Positions 19,026 to 26,831 of a stretch of 46,030 nucleotides of DNA are shown here, one piece after another. The DNA comes from Nocardia seriolae NBRC 15557 (GTDB taxonomy: Bacteria; Actinomycetota; Actinomycetes; Mycobacteriales; Mycobacteriaceae): assembly GCF_007990715.1 (NCBI RefSeq), contig NZ_BJWY01000050.1, positions 1 through 46,030 of the forward strand. The letters run 5' to 3'. Under the pieces are notes generated by a model. The model made no database searches and was not told the origin of the DNA. It saw only the letters and a program-made list of their open reading frames with translations. The position numbers were made by a program, and so were the translations under genes. Positions within the stretch are counted from its first letter, which is position 1. Each line of letters starts with the position of its first letter.

Positions 19026-21460
19026 GAGATGCGGTACAGCCAGACCCGGGGGTCGGCGGGCTCGCCGGAGGAGGTCCAGCCGTAGGAGTGCGCGATGCCG
19101 TCCGCGTGATAGCCGTGCAGGTAGTCCCGCAGATCGGTGCGCTGGGAATGCCCGGAGACGATGCCGCGCAACACGATTGCGGTGAGGTCGTACGCCTCGA
19201 CGGCGAACGCGCCCGGCGGCTGACCGGCGTCGGCCCGGTAGTCGGCGAGGAAGCGGTCCGTGGCGGGCCCGCACGAGCAGTCCACGATCGTGCCGGCCGC
19301 GTCCGGCCCGGCGGCGGTGCGGAAGGACGGATCGTAGTCACCGTCACCCAGCACGAAAGTCGCTGTGACACCGGCTTTTCGCAGCTCGGTCAGCAGCGCG
19401 GAGGCATCCTGCGGATATCCCGAGTAGAACACCGCATCCGGATGGGCCGCCGCGACGGTCCGGGCGGACGCGCCCAGGTCACGGCCGGAACCGATGCTGA
19501 GTCGGCACTCCGGCAGCTCGGCGCGGCCCAGACCGTCGATGACGGCGGGCGTCAGGGCGTCCTCGAATCCGCCGCCATTGTCGCGCAGCACGCAGACGCG
19601 GGAGAAACCAGCGGTGGTCGCCAGGTAGCGGCCCAGCGCCGGGCCCTGCACATTGTCGTTGGCCAGGCCCCGGAAGAAACCGGACCAACCCAGCTGTGTG
19701 AGTATCGGATTCGACGCCAGCGGGGTGAGGAAGGGCAGTCCCGCGTCGTCGAGGGTCTTGCCGGCCGCCATCACCTCCGGCGAGAGCGCGGGGCCGATCA
19801 CCGCGACAATGGACTTGTCCGCGGCGATCTTCTTGGCGACCTGTGCCGCCATGGCCTGATCGCCGCCGGTATCGAACTCCCGCAGGGTGACCGGGCAGGC
19901 CCCGCCCCGGAAGAACTGGGACACCGCGAGTTTCACGCCGCCGAGCACTCGTTCGCCGAGCGCCACATTCGAATCCGTCCCCGAGAGCGGCAACGCCGCC
20001 GCGATGGACACCGGCGCGCACGGCAACCGCCCGTCATTGACCGGGTCCTCCACCGAGACCGGTGCGCTCACCCGCCTGCCCTGCAGGTCGATCTGCGTGA
20101 GCGGGCCGAATCCGGAATACACCGCGGCCTGCGGGCCGTTGTCGGTCGCGGGGTGCGGGGTTCCCCGATTCGAGCCGGAATCATGTGCCGCCCAGAAGAT
20201 TCCGGCGGCGGTCGCGAGCATCACCGCCACTGCGGCGGCACCGGCCGCGACCCAGCGCCGCCGGCGGCGTGGGTCCGCGGTCACTCGCCGCCGGGAGGTT
20301 GCGGCCACGGTGAGGGCGTCGGGCAGGGGCGGGGTCGTCACCACGGACGCGGTGACGCTCGGCTCACCGCCCGCCGCATCCAGCAGGCGCGTGGCGGCCG
20401 CCGCGCGGATCGCGTCCGCCCCGGGCGGTGCATCCAGTCGCGACGGGACCTCCGGTCGAGACGGCACATCCGGTCGGGGCGGCATATCCAGACGGGAGGG
20501 TGCATCCGGCCGGGACGGCCCGTCCACACGGGGCGGCACGTCCCGCGTGGACGGTGTGTCCAGCTCGGTCGCCGTGTCCGAGGCCCCGATGTGTGCCTGC
20601 TCGAACGGCATCAGGGTGGAGTCGGCGGTCTCCGACAGGGCCTTCGCCGCAGCGTCGGCGAAGGCGCGGCACGACTCGAATCGGCTTTCGGGACGCTTGG
20701 CCAGGGCGCGCTCGAGCACCGCGTCCAATGCCGCGGGCAGTTCCGGGCGGCGGTCGCTGAGCCTGGGTACCGGCTGCTGCAGATGGCCCGCGATGACGGC
20801 GGCGACGGTCTCGGCCTGGAACGGCGTCGATCCGGTGAGCAGCCGAAACAGCGTGCACGCCAGGGAATATTGATCCGAGCGCTGATCGGACGCGGCCCCC
20901 GAGAGCTGCTCGGGCGAGGCGTAGGTGATGGTCGCGGCCAGCATGCCGGTGCGGGTGATCTGCGCCGAATCGTCGCGCAGCCGCCCGATCCCGAAGTCCG
21001 TCAATAGAATCCGCTGCTCACGCCCCGGCGACGGCCGGGTCAGCAGAATATTGGCGGGCTTCACATCCCGGTGCACCACACCCATCGAATGCGCGTAGTC
21101 GAGCGCCTTGGCGGTCTCGGCGATGACATGCACCGCGTCGGCGGGCGACAACGTGAACGGATCCAGCGACGCGGCATCCCCACCGTCCACGTATTGCATG
21201 GCGATCCACAGCCGCCCGTCCTCGACCTCCCGATCGTGCACGGTCACGATATTCGGATGATCCAGCCGCGCGATCAGCTCGGCCTCCCGCTCGAACCGAG
21301 CCCGAGTCTCGGCCTGCGAAGCCAACTCCCGAGCCAGCAGCTTGACCGCCACCAGCCGCGGCAACCGAGGATGCCGGGCGAGAAAAACCTCCCCCATCCC
21401 ACCCCCACCGAGCCGCCGCTCGATCAAATATCCCGCGAATTCCTCGCCCGCACGCACCAT
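19022..21460 (-). CDS. Transmembrane Ser/Thr kinase fused to a periplasmic-binding (Leu/Ile/Val-type) domain
   Basis: This 812-residue protein has four parts. The kinase domain, about residues 10-275, is complete: Gly loop GGGGMGEV, Lys40 in VAVK, HRDVKPAN with Asp132, DFG with Asp155, and SPEQL. A cytosolic linker follows, with seven near-identical hexapeptides at about 308-349. A stop-transfer stretch RRRRRW leads into the membrane helix at about 403-425. The outer part (about 470-812) resembles a type-I periplasmic-binding protein of branched-chain amino-acid uptake: SIAAALPLSGTDSNVALGER, then IVAVIGPALSPEVMAAG and FLTPLASNP. The outer domain presumably senses a small ligand and the kinase relays it; neither ligand nor target is known. 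The ATG at 21460 has GAGGGG upstream. Confidence 0.92.
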   Translation of the reverse strand: MVRAGEEFAGYLIERRLGGGGMGEVFLARHPRLPRLVAVKLLARELASQAETRARFEREAELIARLDHPNIVTVHDREVEDGRLWIAMQYVDGGDAASLDPFTLSPADAVHVIAETAKALDYAHSMGVVHRDVKPANILLTRPSPGREQRILLTDFGIGRLRDDSAQITRTGMLAATITYASPEQLSGAASDQRSDQYSLACTLFRLLTGSTPFQAETVAAVIAGHLQQPVPRLSDRRPELPAALDAVLERALAKRPESRFESCRAFADAAAKALSETADSTLMPFEQAHIGASDTATELDTPSTRDVPPRVDGPSRPDAPSRLDMPPRPDVPSRPEVPSRLDAPPGADAIRAAAATRLLDAAGGEPSVTASVVTTPPLPDALTVAATSRRRVTADPRRRRRWVAAGAAAVAVMLATAAGIFWAAHDSGSNRGTPHPATDNGPQAAVYSGFGPLTQIDLQGRRVSAPVSVEDPVNDGRLPCAPVSIAAALPLSGTDSNVALGERVLGGVKLAVSQFFRGGACPVTLREFDTGGDQAMAAQVAKKIAADKSIVAVIGPALSPEVMAAGKTLDDAGLPFLTPLASNPILTQLGWSGFFRGLANDNVQGPALGRYLATTAGFSRVCVLRDNGGGFEDALTPAVIDGLGRAELPECRLSIGSGRDLGASARTVAAAHPDAVFYSGYPQDASALLTELRKAGVTATFVLGDGDYDPSFRTAAGPDAAGTIVDCSCGPATDRFLADYRADAGQPPGAFAVEAYDLTAIVLRGIVSGHSQRTDLRDYLHGYHADGIAHSYGWTSSGEPADPRVWLYRIS
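20414..20539 (-). repeat. Seven in-frame hexapeptide repeats in the kinase linker
   Basis: Seven consecutive 18-bp units encode variants of x-P-(S/P)-R-x-(D/E), for example GPSRPD, APSRLD, VPSRPE. They lie between the kinase domain and the membrane helix. The copies differ mostly at positions 1 and 5. Confidence 0.85.
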
Positions 21461-21553
21461 TCGGCCCCTCGAACCACCAAACCCCCTCGAACCCTACCGG
21501 TTCCACCCCCCATCCCGCGCCCCCTCACCCGCATCCCGACGGTCCCACCAACA

Positions 21554-21615
21554 AGATCAGGGAGCTCTCACCGTGGGGATTCGGACAAAATCCCTCGGTG
21601 AGAGCTCCCTGATCT
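21554..21615 (-). terminator. 62-nt near-perfect hairpin after der
   Basis: Perfect 20-bp arms (21554-21573 and 21596-21615; AGATCAGGGAGCTCTCACCG and its complement) enclose an inner stem GGGATT/AATCCC. It begins 14 nt after the der stop codon, so it probably ends the parA-to-der operon. There is no T-tract. It also insulates the kinase promoter, which would read away from it. Confidence 0.7.
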
Positions 21616-21629
21616 CGATTGATGTTGGG

Positions 21630-23045
21630 TTACTTCTTGCGGTCGCGCTTTTCGCGGACTCGGACGTTCACCCGGACCGGGGAGCCGTCGAAGTTGAACT
21701 CCTCGCGGAGCTTTCGTTCGATGAAGCGGCGGTAGCCTGCCTCTAGGAAGCCTGTGGTGAAGAGGACGAAGGTTGGGGGGCGGGTGGAGGCCTGGGTGGC
21801 GAAGAGGACTCGGGGGAGGCGGCCGCCGCGCATGGGGGGCGGGGTGGCCGCGATGATTTCCTTGAGCCAGTTGTTCAGGCGGCCGGTGGGGATGCGCTTG
21901 TCCCAGGAGTCCAGGGCGGTTTCCATGGCGGGGACGAGTTTTTGGACGGCGCGGCCGGTGTGGGCGGAGATGTTGACGCGTTGGGCCCAGCGGACCTGGA
22001 CCATTTCGCGGTCGATCTCGCGTTCCAACATTTCCCGGCGGTCCTCGTCGACCAGGTCCCACTTGTTGTAGGCGATGACCAACGCACGGCCTGCCTCGGC
22101 GACCATGGAGATGACGCGGATGTCCTGCTCGGTGATCGGCTCGGAGGCGTCGATGAGCATGACCGCCACCTCGGCGGACTCGATGGCGCCCTTGGTGCGC
22201 AGCGAGGCGTAGAACTCGTGGCCCGAGGCATTGCCGACCTTGCGGCGCAGGCCCGCGGTGTCGACGAAACGCCAAGGCTTGCCGCCCAATTCGACCAGCG
22301 AGTCGACCGGGTCGACGGTGGTGCCCGCAACATTGTGGACCACCGAGCGCTCCTCGCCCGCCAGGCGGTTGAGCAGCGAGGACTTGCCGACGTTCGGCTT
22401 GCCGACCAGCGCCACGCGGCGCGGGCCGCCGGTGAGTCCGGTTCCCTCGCGGGGCGTTTCGGGCAGCACCGCCAGAATGTCGTCGAGCAGGTCGCCGGTG
22501 CCGCGGCCGTGCGCGGCCGAAATCATGCGCGGCTCGCCCAGACCCATCGACCACAGCTCGGCGGCGTCGGCCTCGAGCTTCTGGTTGTCGACCTTGTTGG
22601 CGACCAGGATGACCGGGGTCTTGCTGCGGCGCAGCGTCTTCGCGACGGCCTCGTCGGCGGAGGTCGCGCCGACGGTGGCATCCACCACCACGACGATGGC
22701 GTCGGCCGTGCGCATGGCGACCTCGGCCTGGCGGGCCACCGACTGCTGTAGACCCTTGGCGTCGGGCTCCCAGCCGCCGGTGTCCTGCACCATGAATCGG
22801 CGTCCGGACCAGGTGGCCTCGTAGGAGATCCGGTCGCGGGTCACGCCCGGAATGTCCTCGACCACGGCCTCGCGGCGACCCAGAATACGGTTCACCAGGG
22901 TCGATTTGCCGACGTTCGGCCGCCCGACGATCGCCACCGTCGGCAGCGGAATGTGCTCGGCGTCCTGCTCGCCCTCGAATTCGGCGATGTCCCAGTCGGA
23001 TTCGTCCGACCAGATGCCATCACCGGCGAAGGTGTCCTGCGTCAC
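21630..23045 (-). CDS. der: Ribosome biogenesis GTPase Der (EngA)
   Basis: A 471-residue protein with two tandem GTPase domains. The first begins with GRPNVGKSTL (about residues 41-50), with switch DTGGWE and NKVD. The second begins GKPNVGKSSLLNRL, with DTAGL and NKWD. The C-terminal KH-like domain ends with basic residues (REKRDRKK). Der matures the 50S subunit. The extra about 35 N-terminal residues are acidic (DESDWDIAEFEGEQDAEH), as in other actinobacterial Der proteins. It starts with GTG overlapping the TGA of cmk (GTGA, 23042-23045), so it is translationally coupled. It is the last gene of the operon. Confidence 0.96.
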   Translation of the reverse strand: MTQDTFAGDGIWSDESDWDIAEFEGEQDAEHIPLPTVAIVGRPNVGKSTLVNRILGRREAVVEDIPGVTRDRISYEATWSGRRFMVQDTGGWEPDAKGLQQSVARQAEVAMRTADAIVVVVDATVGATSADEAVAKTLRRSKTPVILVANKVDNQKLEADAAELWSMGLGEPRMISAAHGRGTGDLLDDILAVLPETPREGTGLTGGPRRVALVGKPNVGKSSLLNRLAGEERSVVHNVAGTTVDPVDSLVELGGKPWRFVDTAGLRRKVGNASGHEFYASLRTKGAIESAEVAVMLIDASEPITEQDIRVISMVAEAGRALVIAYNKWDLVDEDRREMLEREIDREMVQVRWAQRVNISAHTGRAVQKLVPAMETALDSWDKRIPTGRLNNWLKEIIAATPPPMRGGRLPRVLFATQASTRPPTFVLFTTGFLEAGYRRFIERKLREEFNFDGSPVRVNVRVREKRDRKK

Positions 23046-23779
23046 TGCGGGCCTCCCGCCGAAATCCGTTCGGCCACCACGCGATACAGCTCGTCGATGA
23101 CCTCGTCCTTGTTCAGATCACTGGTGTCGACCAGTACGGCGTCCGTGGCCGGGCGCAGCGGCGACACCTTGCGCGTCGAGTCGAGGGTGTCGCGACGCTG
23201 CACGTCGGCCAGCACGGCCTCGAAATCGTCGCCACGCCCCTCGGCGATGTTCTGCGCGTTGCGGCGGAACGCCCGCGCCTCGGCGGAGGCGGTCAGGTAG
23301 ATCTTGACGTCCGCCTCGGGCAGCACGACGGTGCCGATATCACGGCCCTCCACCACGATTCGACCGGCGGCCGAGGTGATGTCGCGCTGCAGGGCCACGA
23401 GCTGCTCGCGCACCTCGGGCACCGCCGACACCGCGGATACCGCCTTGGTCACCGCATTGCCGCGGATCTCGTCGGACACGTCCTCGCCGTCGAGCAGGAT
23501 CACCTCGCGGCTCGGGTCGTGGCCGATGGTCAGCGGCAGTTCCTTGACCGCGACCGCGATGGCCTCGGCGTCGTCGAGGTCCACGCCGTTGCGCAGCACG
23601 CGCAGCGTCGCCGCCCGGTACATGGCGCCGGTGTCGAGGTAGCTGGCCTCGAGCCGGGTCGCCAGCAGCCGCGACACGCTCGACTTGCCGGTGCCCGACG
23701 GGCCGTCCATGGCGACGACCAGTTGCGCCGACCCCGTCAGCGCGCCGGCCGCGTCGATCAGACTTCCCACACCGTTCAC
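23042..23779 (-). CDS. cmk: Cytidylate kinase
   Basis: A 245-residue CMP/dCMP kinase that makes CDP from CMP and ATP. The P-loop is MDGPSGTGKSSVSR (about residues 24-37). The NMP-binding block is YLDTGAMYRAATL, and VVEGRDIGTVVLPEAD and YLTASAEARAFRR match the family. It starts with GTG overlapping the rluB stop (GTGA, 23776-23779), and its own stop overlaps der the same way. The rluB-cmk-der order is conserved in actinobacteria. Confidence 0.96.
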   Translation of the reverse strand: MNGVGSLIDAAGALTGSAQLVVAMDGPSGTGKSSVSRLLATRLEASYLDTGAMYRAATLRVLRNGVDLDDAEAIAVAVKELPLTIGHDPSREVILLDGEDVSDEIRGNAVTKAVSAVSAVPEVREQLVALQRDITSAAGRIVVEGRDIGTVVLPEADVKIYLTASAEARAFRRNAQNIAEGRGDDFEAVLADVQRRDTLDSTRKVSPLRPATDAVLVDTSDLNKDEVIDELYRVVAERISAGGPQ

Positions 23780-25440
23780 AACGACACCGCCTCGTAGAGC
23801 TTCCCGATTTCGTCCCGGCCCAGTACACGCAGCGTGCCCGGCCGTTGATCGCCCAGGGCGACCGGTCCAATGTGGGTGCGCACCAGCGCGGTCACCGGGT
23901 GGCCGACCGCGTCGAGCAGGCGGCGCACGATGTGCTTGCGGCCCTCGTGCAGCACCACCTTCACCAGCGACTTGCCCGCGCCGACCTCGAGCACCTGGAA
24001 GCGGTCCACCGTGGCGGGACCGTCCTCGAGCTCGACGCCGTCCTTGAGCAGCTTGCCGACCTCGCGGTTCTTGACCTCGCCGTTGACCGTGGCCAAGTAG
24101 GTCTTGGAGACCTCGAAGGACGGGTGCATGAGCCGGTGGGCGAGATCGCCGTCATTGGTGAGCAGCAGCAGGCCCTCGGTGTCGGCGTCGAGGCGGCCGA
24201 CGTGGAAAAGGCGCTGGCCCGAGGCGATTCGCTCGGCGACGATGTCGCCCACGCACGGGCGGCCCATCTCGTCGGACATGGTGGACTGCCAGCCCTTGGG
24301 CTTGTTCAGCGCCAGGTAGACCTGCTCCTCGCGGATCACCACGCGCACGCCGTCGACCCGGACCACCGCGGTCTGCGGATCGATGCGCAGGCCCTGCTCG
24401 CGCACGATCTTGCCGTCGACCTCGATGCGACCGGCGTCGATCATCTCCTCGGCCGCGCGGCGCGAGGCCACACCGGCCTTGGCCAGCACCTTCTGCAGAC
24501 GCTCGCCCTCGCCCCACGGGAGCTTCTTCGGGCCGCGCTCCTCGACGTCCACGTGCTGGTGACGGGCGGGCTTGGCATTGCTGATCAGCACCGGCGCGAC
24601 GATCTTGCGCTCCGGCTTGGCGGCCTTCTTCTTGGCCGGGGTGTTCGGCGAGGTGTGCGGGGCCAGCGGGCTGCCGCCGCCGATCCGGCCGCGTGAGGCA
24701 TTGCGATCCTGGCCGAACCCGGAACGGTCAGCGCCGAATCCGGTGCGCGACGCGCCGCCGCGGCCTTCGCCGCCACGGCCACCACGCGAATCCGAACCCC
24801 AGTCGCCGCGAGACTGGTTGCCGCGCGCGGAGTTTCCGAAGGAAGAACCGCCACGCGAGGGCGCGCCACCGCGGGATGCGCCACCACGAGGCTCGCCGTA
24901 TCCGGAGCCGCCACGCGCGCCGCCACCACGGGAATCACCGTAGGAACCGGAGCCACCGCGTGCGGCACCACCGCGGTTGTCGCCGTAGGAGCCGCCGGAG
25001 CGCGAGTCATAGGACCTGCTGCCACCACGTCCGCCGCCGAACGAGCTGCCACCGCGCGAATCGCCGCGGGAATTGCCGCCCCACGAGCCCGAATCGCCGC
25101 GCGATCCACCGCGATTCGCGGAGCCGCCACGGGAATCGCCGCGCGAACCGCCGGAGCGGGAGTCATACGACCCGCTGCCACCACGTCCGCCGCCGTACGA
25201 GCCCGAACCGCCGCGGGAATCGGAGCCGCCGCGCGAGTCGCGGGAATTGCCGCCCCAGGAGGGCGAGTCGCCGCGGGATCCGCCGCGGGGGTTGGCGGAG
25301 CCGCCGCCGTACGAGCCGCCGCCCCGTGCGGACCGGTTGTCTCCGGTCCGGCCGCGGGCGGCCTGGGAACCGCCCCTGGGCGGTTCGCTGCCACGTTTCC
25401 TACGATCCGGTGTGCCATCTCGGCGAGCGGGTGTATTCAC
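23776..25440 (-). CDS. rluB: 23S rRNA pseudouridine synthase RluB with a long Arg/Gly/Ser-rich N-terminus
   Basis: 554 residues, against about 250 for a plain RluB. Residues about 310-355 form the S4 RNA-binding domain (RLQKVLAKAGVASRRAAEEM). Residues about 370-554 form the pseudouridine synthase domain, with catalytic Asp418 in GRLDADTEGLLLL; it modifies 23S rRNA. Residues about 20-255 are a low-complexity RGGS/RGDS/SYGGG region that must be disordered and is internally duplicated. A Lys-rich linker (AKKKAAKPERK) follows. The frame is open throughout and codon third positions stay G/C-rich, so the extension looks truly coded. The GTG start at 25440 has AGGA upstream, and no later start is better placed. 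The scpB stop is 11 nt before it. Confidence 0.92.
   Translation of the reverse strand: MNTPARRDGTPDRRKRGSEPPRGGSQAARGRTGDNRSARGGGSYGGGSANPRGGSRGDSPSWGGNSRDSRGGSDSRGGSGSYGGGRGGSGSYDSRSGGSRGDSRGGSANRGGSRGDSGSWGGNSRGDSRGGSSFGGGRGGSRSYDSRSGGSYGDNRGGAARGGSGSYGDSRGGGARGGSGYGEPRGGASRGGAPSRGGSSFGNSARGNQSRGDWGSDSRGGRGGEGRGGASRTGFGADRSGFGQDRNASRGRIGGGSPLAPHTSPNTPAKKKAAKPERKIVAPVLISNAKPARHQHVDVEERGPKKLPWGEGERLQKVLAKAGVASRRAAEEMIDAGRIEVDGKIVREQGLRIDPQTAVVRVDGVRVVIREEQVYLALNKPKGWQSTMSDEMGRPCVGDIVAERIASGQRLFHVGRLDADTEGLLLLTNDGDLAHRLMHPSFEVSKTYLATVNGEVKNREVGKLLKDGVELEDGPATVDRFQVLEVGAGKSLVKVVLHEGRKHIVRRLLDAVGHPVTALVRTHIGPVALGDQRPGTLRVLGRDEIGKLYEAVSL
24676..25383 (-). repeat. RGG/RGGS low-complexity region in rluB with a duplicated block
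   Basis: About 236 codons of Gly, Ser, Arg with Asp, Asn, Tyr and Trp. Codons 48-106 (25123-25299) and 107-158 (24967-25122) are two copies of one block; both run SAN..RGGSRGDS.SWGGNSR, then GGGRGGS.SYDSRSGGS. Shorter RGGS units lie on both sides. Confidence 0.85.
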
Positions 25441-25451
25441 GTTGTCCTGTT

Positions 25452-26831
25452 TCAGTCATCGGTGCCGAGGTCGATATCGGCCTCGGCCGGTTTCTTCAGC
25501 CTGGTGTACCGGGGGTCGGTGTCCAGGCTCTCATTGATCTCGTCGATCAGATCGACGCCCGGGAGCAGCGGGGCCAACGGCGGCAGATCCGCCAGTGACG
25601 CAAGTCCGATCCGTTCCAGGAACAGCTCGGTGGTGATGTACAGAGTGCCGTTGGTCTCCGGGTCCGCTCCGGCCTCCGCGATCAGCCCCCGCGCCAGCAG
25701 GGTCCTGATCACGCCATCCACGTTCACGCCGCGCACCGCACTCACGCGTGCTCGGGTAACCGGTTGACGGTACGCGATCACCGCCATGGTTTCCAAAGCG
25801 GCGCGTGTGAGCTTCGACCGTGCGCCGTCCAACAGCATACGTTCCACATAGGGAGCGAATTCCGTCCGCGTGTAATACCGCCACCCATCCCCCACGAACC
25901 TGAGATCCATGCCACTGCGCCGCGCGGTCAACTCCGCCGACATCTCCCGCAACGCCGTCTCCACCCGAATCGGATGATCCCGCAACGCCGAGGCCAGCAA
26001 CTCCACCGGCGCAGGCGCATCCACCACCAGCAACATCGCCTCGAGCGCCGCCCGGAACTCCCCCTCCGAGAGCTCCTCTTCGTCCTCGAACTCCCCCGAA
26101 TCGAGAGCGGCGCCTCCCGCCTCGCCACCCTCTGCCGCCGACTCGGCACCCGCATCCGCGCCGTCAGTGACTTCCGACACGGCCTCGGCGATCTCGGCCC
26201 CGGTTCTTGCGCGCGCGTCGGACGCGTCGTCGAGCAGCGGCGCAGCGATCTCATCGTGCGGATACTCGGCGACCATGTCGCTCGCGGGATCGGTCCCGTC
26301 CGTCGAGCCCGAGCCGAGTTCGACCGCACCCGAATCCAGCGCCGATTCTTCGGATCCAGGCTGCTCGGGGCCGGATTCGGGCCGGGCCGACGCAGCCGCA
26401 CCCGTTTCGTCCGCCTGAGCAGGGTCCGGCCCGGCCAGGCCCGCACCCTGAGCGGTCGCACCGGAATCTCGAGCCACCACGTCGAGGTGCCCGGCGGCCA
26501 CGGATTCCTCAGCGGCCGCATCCAACTCGGTGGCGAGAGTCTCCGCAACCGTGGTCGAGGACTCGGTTACATCGGTCGCGGACGCGGTTGCGTCAGTCGC
26601 GGACTCGGCGACCTCGGACTCGGGCGCGGCGGCAACGGCGGGGTCTGCCGCTTCGTCCGTGCGCTCGGCGGCTCGGGCCGGAGGCGCGGCGGGGTTGGCC
26701 GCGGCGGCGTGGGCCTTGGCGGCGGCGGCCGCTTCGGCGATGATGCGCTGGGCCGGGGTGAGTTCGGGCGCGGCCTGGCTTTCGGCGGAGGGGTCCTGCA
26801 CGTCGTCTCCCAGGTTCTGCACCTCGGTCAC
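25452..26831 (-). CDS. scpB: Segregation and condensation protein ScpB with acidic N-terminal extension
   Basis: 459 residues. The ScpB core (two winged-helix domains that bind ScpA and the Smc head) occupies about residues 254-459, from LSEGEFRAALEAMLLVVDAP through KLTRAALETMAVIAYRQPVT. The first about 250 residues are Ala/Glu/Asp/Ser-rich, strongly acidic and probably disordered. An Ala-rich helix at about 25-50 is likely. Normal ScpB is about 200-250 residues. The long form is supported by its GTG start overlapping the scpA stop (GTGA, 26828-26831), the coupling used across this operon. A shorter start cannot be excluded without transcript or protein data. Confidence 0.93.
   Translation of the reverse strand: MTEVQNLGDDVQDPSAESQAAPELTPAQRIIAEAAAAAKAHAAAANPAAPPARAAERTDEAADPAVAAAPESEVAESATDATASATDVTESSTTVAETLATELDAAAEESVAAGHLDVVARDSGATAQGAGLAGPDPAQADETGAAASARPESGPEQPGSEESALDSGAVELGSGSTDGTDPASDMVAEYPHDEIAAPLLDDASDARARTGAEIAEAVSEVTDGADAGAESAAEGGEAGGAALDSGEFEDEEELSEGEFRAALEAMLLVVDAPAPVELLASALRDHPIRVETALREMSAELTARRSGMDLRFVGDGWRYYTRTEFAPYVERMLLDGARSKLTRAALETMAVIAYRQPVTRARVSAVRGVNVDGVIRTLLARGLIAEAGADPETNGTLYITTELFLERIGLASLADLPPLAPLLPGVDLIDEINESLDTDPRYTRLKKPAEADIDLGTDD

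Noticed and set aside
18746..21007. 753-residue plus-strand open frame
   Set aside because: Antisense shadow of the kinase; composition is Gly/Arg/His/Gln-rich with no domain.
24676..25383. CRISPR-like repetitive block
   Set aside because: Repeats are in frame, of variable length, without unique spacers, and code for RGGS units of RluB.
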